A stretch of DNA of 5,887 nt, from assembly GCA_001797815.1 (NCBI GenBank), contig MGQK01000092.1:49038-54924 (forward strand), in the 5' to 3' direction. The notes under the pieces were generated by a model that did not search any database, had not been told where the DNA came from, and saw nothing but the letters and a program-made list of their open reading frames with translations. Source of the stretch: Deltaproteobacteria bacterium RBG_13_61_14 (GTDB lineage Bacteria > RBG-13-61-14). Below are positions 1 through 4,142 of the stretch, one piece after another. The position numbers and the translations under genes are program-made. Numbering within the stretch: position 1 is the stretch's first letter; each line of letters starts with the position of its first letter.

Positions 1-1
1 G

Positions 2-415
2 CTCGCCTGCAAGCTGGCCGCGAAATGGGCCTATGAGAAGGCCGGGATCACCAACCCCCGGAAAGAAATTGACTACGCGGAGATCTACGAACCCTTTGCC
101 CACCAGGAGATGATGTGGAGCGAGCGCCTGGGCCTGTTCGACGAGAACCAGGGGCCGGAGGCGCTGAAGAGCGGCCGGACCCAGATTGACGGGGATCTCC
201 CCATCAATGCCTCGGGCGGGGTGATCTCGACCAACGCCATCGGGGCCACGGCCATGATCCGGGTGGGCGAGGCGGCGCTCCAGATCATGGGCAAGGCCGG
301 CGAGCACCAGGTGCCGAAGAAAGTCAACCGGACGGTCTCGCACGGCTGGGGCGGCCTGTTCCAGTATGTGTGCGTGACCGTGCTCGGTTCGGAGCCGAGG
401 CATCGGGAAAAATAG
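2..415 (+). CDS. Thiolase-like (SCP-x type) protein, C-terminal part; 5' end outside window
   Basis: This is the last 137 residues of a thiolase-fold protein; the reading frame is open from base 2 to the TAG at 413-415. The C-terminal thiolase core is recognisable: an EPFAHQE segment at the place of the NEAF/HDCF loop, then INASGGVIS (residues 68-76), then IGAT (80-83), then SHGWGG (113-118) before the last beta strand. Canonical thiolases carry GHP before the GAT motif; here it reads TNA, with Asn78 at the catalytic histidine position. His114 stands where biosynthetic thiolases have the CxG cysteine. The nucleophile region is not in the window. The protein shares blocks such as FAHQE and AGEHQV with the thiolase-like gene at 1011, so they are paralogues. 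A DUF35 gene follows 46 bases downstream, the usual partner of this thiolase type (for example BbsA/BbsB of anaerobic toluene degradation). The substrate cannot be told; a C-C bond cleaving or forming acyl-CoA role is inferred. Confidence 0.85.
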   Translation, partial: LACKLAAKWAYEKAGITNPRKEIDYAEIYEPFAHQEMMWSERLGLFDENQGPEALKSGRTQIDGDLPINASGGVISTNAIGATAMIRVGEAALQIMGKAGEHQVPKKVNRTVSHGWGGLFQYVCVTVLGSEPRHREK

Positions 416-445
416 TGCACAGTGGACAGTGCCCAGTGCACAGTG
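414..445. repeat. 11-bp direct repeat AGTGCACAGTG, two copies 21 bp apart
   Basis: AGTGCACAGTG occurs at 414-424 and again at 435-445, with a partial GACAGTG between them. The first copy overlaps the TAG stop codon of the upstream thiolase-like gene, and the second ends just before the Shine-Dalgarno sequence of the next gene. It fills almost the whole intergenic gap. Function unknown. Confidence 0.8.
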
Positions 446-461
446 AAAGGAGAAAGACGCG

Positions 462-920
462 ATGAGCGAGAAGAAATTTTTCCGGGTCCCCAGTCTGGTG
501 ACCATGCCCTGCGCCTGGTCGGTGGGGCCGTTCCTGGACCGGTTTTACGCCGAGCTGGGCCAGAAGAAGATCGTGGGCACCCGCTGTCCGAAATGCCGGA
601 CCGTGTTCGTGCCGCCGCGCTCGGTGTGCGGCGCTTGCTGGAAGCCGCTGACCAAGTGGGTGGAGCTCAAGGACCAGGGCGAGCTCGTGAACTACACCGT
701 GGCCCACGTGGACATGCGCGGCGCCGCTTTGCAAACGCCCCGGATTCTGGGCATGGTCAAGCTCAAGGGCGGGGGGGCCAAGGTCACGGCCATCTACGGC
801 GAGATCAAGGGGGTAGCGCCGGACCGGGTCAAGGTGGGGATGAAGCTGGCCGCGGTCTGGGCCGATGAACCCAAGGGCGAGCTCACGGACTTGAGCTATT
901 TTCAGCCGGTGAGCAAATGA
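462..920 (+). CDS. DUF35 zinc-ribbon/OB-fold protein, partner of the upstream thiolase-like protein
   Basis: The 152-residue protein has the DUF35 architecture: an N-terminal helical stretch (about residues 20-37), a rubredoxin-like zinc ribbon with Cys42, Cys45, Cys56 and Cys59 (CPKC and CGAC), then an OB-fold from about residue 65 onward, with the VKVGMKL turn and a DLSYFQP tail. Members of this family bind thiolase-like enzymes and, in characterised complexes (BbsA with BbsB, ChsH2 with Ltp2, the archaeal thiolase/HMG-CoA synthase bridge), help hold the acyl-CoA or dock the partner. It has no catalytic motif of its own. AAGGAG at 447-452 lies 9 bases before the ATG, supporting this start. 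It is presumably cotranscribed with the thiolase-like gene 46 bases upstream. It resembles the second DUF35 protein at 2201 but is shorter at the N-terminus. The family is clear; the substrate is unknown. Confidence 0.9.
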   Translation: MSEKKFFRVPSLVTMPCAWSVGPFLDRFYAELGQKKIVGTRCPKCRTVFVPPRSVCGACWKPLTKWVELKDQGELVNYTVAHVDMRGAALQTPRILGMVKLKGGGAKVTAIYGEIKGVAPDRVKVGMKLAAVWADEPKGELTDLSYFQPVSK

Positions 921-945
921 CCCACCCTTGCGGAACAAGGGTGGG
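921..945. repeat. Stop-abutting hairpin repeat, copy 1 (CCCACCCTT / AAGGGTGGG)
   Basis: A perfect 9-bp inverted repeat (arms 921-929 and 937-945, 7-base loop) begins at the base directly after the TGA of the DUF35 gene and is followed by CTACAA. The same arms and the same GGGCTACAA flank recur after the rubrerythrin gene at 3542-3569. No T-tract follows, so it is not a typical intrinsic terminator. Confidence 0.85.
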
Positions 946-952
946 CTACAAA

Positions 953-978
953 GGGCGCGGGTGGGGGCACCCGCGCCC
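953..978. repeat. GC-rich perfect hairpin, 11-bp stem
   Basis: The arms GGGCGCGGGTG (953-963) and CACCCGCGCCC (968-978) are perfect complements around a 4-base GGGG loop. It lies directly after the first hairpin and before a further copy of the right arm (ACCCGCGCCCC at 984-994). It could attenuate transcription or protect the mRNA between the two thiolase/DUF35 pairs; no T-run follows. Confidence 0.85.
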
Positions 979-980
979 CT

Positions 981-1001
981 GTCACCCGCGCCCCGAAAGA
1001 G
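981..1001 (+). repeat. CCGCGCCCCGAAAG repeat unit upstream of the second thiolase-like gene
   Basis: The unit contains GTCACCCGCGCCCC followed by GAAAG and runs into the Shine-Dalgarno sequence AGAGGAG (998-1004) of the gene at 1011. Near-identical units occur at 4071-4091 and 4104-4124, with a diverged one at 4125-4142, upstream of the HEAT-repeat gene. Confidence 0.75.
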
Positions 1002-1010
1002 GAGAAAAAG

Positions 1011-2159
1011 ATGTTTGAACGCAAGGTGGCGATAGTGGGTTATGCCATGTCGGACCAGGCCGACCGGATTGAAGACACCCGGGAAGGCATGATCTTCGAC
1101 ACGGTGCGGGCGGCGCTCCTGCAGGCCGGCATCACCCGGGACCAGATCGGCACGGTGGTGATGTGCAGCAATGACTTTTACGACGGGCATACCATTTCCA
1201 ACGCGTTCACGGTGGAGCCGGCCGCGGCCTATGCCAAGGACGAGACCAAGGTGGAGCAGGACGGAATGCACGCGCTGCTCTACGCGGCGATGCGGCTGGC
1301 CTCGGGCAATTACGACGTGGCGCTGGTGGTGGCCCACAGCAAAGGCTCGGAGTTCGAGGCCCAGGTGGCGCTGTCCGCCCAGCTCGACCCGACCTACGAC
1401 CGGCAGTTCGGGTGGTTCAATGATATCTCCATGGCCGCGTTCCAGGCCCGGGCCTTTCTGGACAAGAAGAAGCTGCCGGAAGAGGTCCTGGCCCAGGTGG
1501 CGGCCAAGAACTTCGCCAACGCCCGGAAGAACCCCAAGGCCAAGGCCCGGGACTACTCGGCCGCGGCCGAGGCGATTGCCCGGTCCAAGCCGCTCTTCAC
1601 GCCCCTGCGGGAACAGACGGTGTATCCGGTGACCGACGGCTGCTGCGTGGCGGTGCTGGCGGCCGAGCCCAAGGCCAGGAAGATGAAGAACAAGCCGATC
1701 TGGATCAAGGGCATCGGTCACTGGCAGGAGGCCTATGCGCTCTCTGAGCGCGACCTGACCAAGATGGAATCGGCCAAGAAGGCGGCCAAGCGGGCCTACA
1801 AGATGGCGGGGGTGACCCAGCCGGCCGCGGAGATCAAGGTGGCGGAGCTCTCCGAGCATTTCGCCCACCAGGAGCTCCAGCTGGCCGAGGCGCTGGGATT
1901 GTGCGAGGGGACCTCTGCGGCCAAGAACCTGGAGGCCGGCCGCTTTGGTCTCAAGGGCAAGTTGCCGATCAACCCTTCGGGCGGGGCGCTCTCGGCCTGC
2001 GCGCTGGGCACGGTCGGGCTGGTCCGGGCGGTGGAAGCGGCCCAGCAGGTTTTGGGAGAAGCGGGGGAACACCAGGTCAAGGGCGTGAAGCTGGCCCTGG
2101 CCCATGGGCAATGTGGACCGGCTGCGCAAAATAATGTTGTTGCAGTCTTTGGAAAATGA
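1011..2159 (+). CDS. Thiolase-like protein lacking the canonical catalytic residues
   Basis: The 382-residue protein is full length for an SCP-x type thiolase. An N-terminal KVAIVGYA strand is followed by the nucleophile-loop region at about 80-99, a linker, and the C-terminal core with INPSGGALS (320-328) and the AHGQCG segment (364-369). Aligned by eye with acetoacetyl-CoA thiolases, where the nucleophile sits in a V-C-x-S-G-M motif 17 residues before the xGxxDV glycine, this protein reads V-E-Q-D-G-M, so Glu82 replaces the cysteine. The GHP histidine is Cys330 (ACALG), the CxG cysteine is His365, and the NEAF asparagine is Ser281. It is therefore unlikely to run normal thiolysis. A retro-aldol activity, or a structural or CoA-binding subunit of a hetero-complex, are alternatives. 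AGAGGAG (998-1004) six bases before ATG fixes the start. A DUF35 gene follows 41 bases later. The fold is sure; the reaction is not known. Confidence 0.88.
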   Translation: MFERKVAIVGYAMSDQADRIEDTREGMIFDTVRAALLQAGITRDQIGTVVMCSNDFYDGHTISNAFTVEPAAAYAKDETKVEQDGMHALLYAAMRLASGNYDVALVVAHSKGSEFEAQVALSAQLDPTYDRQFGWFNDISMAAFQARAFLDKKKLPEEVLAQVAAKNFANARKNPKAKARDYSAAAEAIARSKPLFTPLREQTVYPVTDGCCVAVLAAEPKARKMKNKPIWIKGIGHWQEAYALSERDLTKMESAKKAAKRAYKMAGVTQPAAEIKVAELSEHFAHQELQLAEALGLCEGTSAAKNLEAGRFGLKGKLPINPSGGALSACALGTVGLVRAVEAAQQVLGEAGEHQVKGVKLALAHGQCGPAAQNNVVAVFGK

Positions 2160-2160
2160 T

Positions 2161-2184
2161 GGAACAGACAAGAATGTCTGTTCC
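2161..2184. repeat. Perfect 10-bp inverted repeat (GGAACAGACA / TGTCTGTTCC)
   Basis: The arms at 2161-2170 and 2175-2184 are perfectly complementary around an AGAA loop. The repeat starts one base after the thiolase stop codon and ends five bases before the AGGAGG of the next gene. CCCTTG follows rather than a T-tract, so it is not a standard terminator. It could be a dispersed palindrome, a translational modulator or an mRNA stabiliser. Confidence 0.85.
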
Positions 2185-2200
2185 CCTTGAGGAGGAAAAC

Positions 2201-2671
2201 ATGGCTGAGGAAGAAAAGAAAGCGGCTGGCGAGACCAAGTCGGTCAAGGGCGCCTGGGACGTGAAATACCGGTGGACCTTCCGGCAGGACTTGATGGACC
2301 GCTATGTGGCCGGGCTTAAGGAGAAAAAGCTCTGGGGTACCAAGTGCCACCGGTGCGGCCGGGTCTATGTGCCGCCCAAGGACATCTGCGGCAAGTGCTT
2401 TGAGGAGATTGACGAGAACTGGGTGGAGGTGAAAGATCGGGCGGAGCTGGTCACGTACACGGTGGGCTATACCTCGATCACCGGTCAGCCTTACCCGGAG
2501 CCCCAGATCACCGGGACCGTCCGCTTCGAGGGTTCGGACTCCTGGGCCCTGGGTCCGATCCGGGGGCTCAAGCCCGAGGACATCAAGGTGGGGATGAAGT
2601 TGAAGGTGGTCTGGCGGGAGGAGACCAAGGGCCAGCTCAGCGACATCGAACATTACGCGCCGGCGGAGTGA
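2201..2671 (+). CDS. DUF35 zinc-ribbon/OB-fold protein, second copy
   Basis: The 156-residue protein has a charged N-terminal extension (residues 1-17), a helical segment (about 24-43), a zinc ribbon with Cys49, Cys52, Cys63 and Cys66 (CHRC and CGKC), and an OB-fold to the end with IKVGMKL and DIEHYAP matching the first DUF35 protein. Such proteins form a complex with thiolase-fold partners, here most likely the product of the gene ending 41 bases upstream. The start at 2201 is chosen because AGGAGG (2190-2195) lies 5 bases before it. An in-frame ATG at 2156 would overlap the upstream stop as ATGA, but it has no good ribosome site and would translate through the palindrome at 2161-2184. It is a paralogue of the DUF35 gene at 462, which supports duplication of a thiolase/DUF35 pair. 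Substrate unknown. Confidence 0.9.
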   Translation: MAEEEKKAAGETKSVKGAWDVKYRWTFRQDLMDRYVAGLKEKKLWGTKCHRCGRVYVPPKDICGKCFEEIDENWVEVKDRAELVTYTVGYTSITGQPYPEPQITGTVRFEGSDSWALGPIRGLKPEDIKVGMKLKVVWREETKGQLSDIEHYAPAE

Positions 2672-2821
2672 GAGAGGCTTGAGGCGTTAGGCCCCAGGCT
2701 TTAGGCTGAAGAGAATTCCTTGATTGTAACCGGGATTGTGAACGTGAACCTGAACGTGAACGAAGAAATGTAGCGGGATAAAGCGGCTCTCCGAAGGCGG
2801 GATCTCCCCTTTTCGCAAAAA
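2672..2821. other. Intergenic region with short repeats, no gene seen
   Basis: This is the upstream half of the 296-base gap before rubrerythrin. It holds an imperfect repeated 11-mer (AGGCGTTAGGC at 2682-2692, AGGCTTTAGGC at 2696-2706) and a hexamer array at 2738-2761. It is visibly more AT-rich than the flanking genes. I see no credible coding frame and no convincing terminator; the GGGATCTCCCC before CTTTT at 2800-2815 gives only a very short stem. Confidence 0.6.
2738..2761. repeat. Tandem hexamer array, GTGAAC/CTGAAC x4
   Basis: Four consecutive hexamers read GTGAAC, GTGAAC, CTGAAC, GTGAAC. The array is non-coding and lies about 60 bases upstream of the promoter of rubrerythrin. It may be a replication-slippage repeat or a small dispersed family. 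Confidence 0.8.
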
Positions 2822-2850
2822 TTGACAACCCTGCTTTTACTCGTTATCTT
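2822..2850 (+). promoter_or_regulatory. Candidate sigma70-type promoter of the rubrerythrin gene
   Basis: A perfect -35 hexamer TTGACA (2822-2827) is followed after 17 bases by TATCTT (2845-2850), which matches 4 of 6 positions of the -10 consensus. It lies in a local AT-rich island within GC-rich surroundings and would start a leader of roughly 110 bases before the ATG at 2968. It is the best promoter-like sequence I noticed in the window. Transcription start not shown. Confidence 0.6.
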
Positions 2851-2859
2851 CAAGGATAA
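2844..2859. promoter_or_regulatory. Possible operator: TTATC-N6-GATAA palindrome overlapping the -10
   Basis: TTATC (2844-2848) and GATAA (2855-2859) are perfect inverted half-sites; they overlap the candidate -10 and the expected start of transcription. GATAAT-like half-sites are typical of Fur and PerR family repressors, and rubrerythrin genes are classic PerR targets. The spacing and arrangement are not a full match to either consensus, so this is a suggestion. Confidence 0.35.
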
Positions 2860-2883
2860 TTATGCGTTGCCAATTTTACGCCC

Positions 2884-2935
2884 GGATCGCGCCGGCAAGC
2901 GCTTCGATCCAGCCAGGCAGACACCCGGGTCTGCC
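2884..2935 (+). promoter_or_regulatory. Two potential hairpins in the rubrerythrin 5' leader
   Basis: The first hairpin pairs GGATCG (2884-2889) with CGATCC (2905-2910). The second pairs GGCAGAC (2916-2922) with GTCTGCC (2929-2935) around a 6-base loop. Both are perfect and sit back to back between the promoter and the ribosome site. They match no riboswitch I recognise; they may stabilise or control the mRNA. Confidence 0.45.
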
Positions 2936-2967
2936 CATACCAATTCTTTACGAAAGGATGGAAAGAA

Positions 2968-3540
2968 ATGGCACTGAAGGGAAGTAAGACCGAGAGGAAT
3001 CTTTTGACCGCGTTCGCCGGCGAGTCGCAGGCGCGGAACCGCTACACCTTTTTTGCGAGCGCGGCGCGCAAGGAGGGCTTGGAGCAGATCGGGCAGATCT
3101 TCGAGGAGACCGCGACCCAGGAAAAGGAGCATGCCAAGCGGTTCTTCAAATTGCTCGAAGGCGGGATGCTCGAGATCACCGGGACTTTCCCGGCCGGGGT
3201 GACCGGCAAGACCGCGGACAACTTGAAAGCGGCCGCGGAGGGCGAGAACCACGAGTGGGGCAAGATGTATCCGGACTTTGCCGAGGTCGCGGAGAAAGAG
3301 GGCTTCAAAGACGTGGCCCGGCTGTTCCGCGCCATCGCGGTGGCGGAGAAACAGCACGCCCGGCGCTACGAGGGCCTGCTCGCCAACGTGGAAAAGGGCA
3401 CGGTCTTCAAGAAGAAGGACCAGGTGAAGTGGCGGTGCCTGAACTGCGGCTACGTCCACGAGGGGGTGGAAGCGCCGAAAGTGTGTCCGGCCTGCGATCA
3501 TCCCCAGGCGTATTACGAGCTGTTGGCAGAGAATTGGTGA
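2968..3540 (+). CDS. rbr: Rubrerythrin
   Basis: Rubrerythrin is a cytoplasmic non-haem diiron peroxidase that reduces hydrogen peroxide to water with electrons from rubredoxin-type donors. The 190-residue protein has the standard length and order: a four-helix ferritin-like domain (about 1-145) and a C-terminal rubredoxin domain. The diiron ligands are all present: Glu19, Glu52 and His55 (EKEH), Glu93 and Glu96 (ENHE), Glu127 and His130 (EKQH). The rubredoxin iron is held by Cys157, Cys160, Cys173 and Cys176. AAGGA at 2954-2958 lies 9 bases before the ATG. The gene has its own promoter-like sequence at 2822-2850 and is followed by desulfoferrodoxin in the same direction, so peroxide and superoxide removal are probably co-expressed, with a possible PerR/Fur-type site at the promoter. 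Nothing is missing or truncated. Confidence 0.97.
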   Translation: MALKGSKTERNLLTAFAGESQARNRYTFFASAARKEGLEQIGQIFEETATQEKEHAKRFFKLLEGGMLEITGTFPAGVTGKTADNLKAAAEGENHEWGKMYPDFAEVAEKEGFKDVARLFRAIAVAEKQHARRYEGLLANVEKGTVFKKKDQVKWRCLNCGYVHEGVEAPKVCPACDHPQAYYELLAENW

Positions 3541-3541
3541 A

Positions 3542-3569
3542 CCCACCCTTCCCAAGGCTGAAGGGTGGG
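3542..3569. repeat. Stop-abutting hairpin repeat, copy 2 (CCCACCCTT / AAGGGTGGG)
   Basis: The arms at 3542-3550 and 3561-3569 are identical to those at 921-929 and 937-945. The loop differs (10 bases here). It begins one base after the rubrerythrin TGA and shares the GGGCTACAA right flank with copy 1. The two host genes are unrelated, so the similarity is not due to gene duplication. Confidence 0.85.
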
Positions 3570-3578
3570 CTACAAGTC

Positions 3579-3632
3579 CCCTTCGTAAAGCCGAAGGGCG
3601 GGCGACCCCTTCCGCGGCTGGGGTCAGCCGCG
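3579..3632. repeat. Two further hairpins in the rbr-dfx spacer
   Basis: CCCTTCG (3579-3585) pairs with CGAAGGG (3592-3598) around a 6-base loop. CGCGGCTG (3613-3620) pairs with CAGCCGCG (3625-3632) around GGGT. With the hairpin at 3542-3569 this makes three perfect stem-loops in about 90 bases between rubrerythrin and desulfoferrodoxin. None is followed by a T-tract, so read-through into dfx is plausible. Confidence 0.75.
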
Positions 3633-3670
3633 CCCCCGCCGAGAGGAGAGATCGCAAAGGAGAGGAAGAG

Positions 3671-4045
3671 ATGACGGAAAGACTGCAAATCTACAAGTGC
3701 GAGGTCTGCGGCAACATCGTGGAGCTGATGCACGAGGGCAAGGGCGAGTTGGTCTGCTGCGGCCAGCCGATGAAGCTGTTCCAGGAGAACACGGTGGACG
3801 CGACCAAGGAGAAGCACGTGCCGGTGCTCGAGAAGACCGCCAAGGGCTTCAAGGTGAAAGTCGGGAGCGTGGCGCACCCGATGGAAGAGAAGCATTACAT
3901 CGAGTGGGTGCAGGTGATCGCGGACGGCAAGGTTTACCGGCAGTTCTTGAAGCCGGGGGGGAAGCCGGAGGCGGAGTTCTGCATCCAGGCGGATCAGGTC
4001 GCGGCCCGGGAGTATTGCAATTTGCACGGGTTGTGGAAGGCATAA
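3671..4045 (+). CDS. dfx: Desulfoferrodoxin (superoxide reductase, 2Fe type)
   Basis: This cytoplasmic enzyme reduces superoxide to hydrogen peroxide without making oxygen, protecting anaerobes. The 124-residue protein is full length for the two-iron class. The N-terminal desulforedoxin domain binds centre I through Cys10, Cys13, Cys29 and Cys30. The catalytic centre II ligands are His49, His69, His75, Cys116 and His119, with the conserved Glu47-Lys48 pair before His49. These positions match those I know for the Desulfovibrio enzyme. AAGGAG at 3657-3662 lies 8 bases before the ATG. The peroxide produced would be the substrate of the rubrerythrin encoded 130 bases upstream, so the two genes form a functional pair, probably transcribed from the promoter at 2822-2850. 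I see no separate promoter in the hairpin-rich spacer. Confidence 0.97.
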   Translation: MTERLQIYKCEVCGNIVELMHEGKGELVCCGQPMKLFQENTVDATKEKHVPVLEKTAKGFKVKVGSVAHPMEEKHYIEWVQVIADGKVYRQFLKPGGKPEAEFCIQADQVAAREYCNLHGLWKA

Positions 4046-4059
4046 TCAGTGCGCGGATC

Positions 4060-4081
4060 GCGCGGATGAGGTCATCCGCGC
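4060..4081. repeat. Perfect 10-bp inverted repeat in the dfx downstream spacer
   Basis: GCGCGGATGA (4060-4069) is perfectly complementary to TCATCCGCGC (4072-4081) with only two bases between them, so the real loop is probably four bases. The right arm is part of the CCGCGCCCC repeat unit. No T-tract follows. Confidence 0.8.
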
Positions 4082-4142
4082 CCCTAAAGCGCCCGCGCTC
4101 CAGGTCATCCGCGCCCCGAAAGTCTAATCGCACCCCGAAAGG
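4071..4142 (+). repeat. Three CCGCGCCCCGAAAG-type repeat units before the HEAT-repeat gene
   Basis: GTCATCCGCGCCCC begins at 4071 (followed by TAAAG) and again at 4104 (followed by GAAAG). A diverged unit, TAATCGCACCCCGAAAGG, lies at 4125-4142 and runs directly into the ATG at 4143. The closest relative in the window is at 981-1001, before the second thiolase-like gene. The units seem to supply or extend purine-rich ribosome-binding sequence. Confidence 0.75.

Noticed and set aside
921-978. Hairpins after the first DUF35 gene as intrinsic terminators
   Set aside because: Stems are strong, but no T-tract follows either one, so they are listed as repeats instead.
324-2171. Long minus-strand open frame (615 codons) across the DUF35 and thiolase-like genes
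   Set aside because: It is antisense to two clear protein families, is rich in Arg, His, Leu and Gly as expected from a GC-rich complement, and shows no domain.
2156-2200. Upstream ATG start (ATGA overlap) for the second DUF35 gene
   Set aside because: It has poor ribosome-site sequence and would translate a palindrome; the ATG at 2201 has AGGAGG 5 bases upstream.
1796-2653. Minus-strand open frame of 285 codons
   Set aside because: It lies antisense to the thiolase-like and second DUF35 genes and is low in recognisable protein features.
2797-2816. GGGATCTCCCC followed by CTTTT as a terminator after the second DUF35 gene
   Set aside because: The stem is only about four base pairs and the T-run is short and interrupted.
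2860-3657. Minus-strand open frame opposite rubrerythrin
   Set aside because: Rubrerythrin is certain on the plus strand with all metal ligands; the antisense frame is a by-product of codon bias.
4060-4142. CRISPR-like array of repeats before the HEAT-repeat gene
   Set aside because: Units are GC-rich, unequal, separated by very short and irregular sequence, and only three in number, so they do not form a repeat-spacer array.
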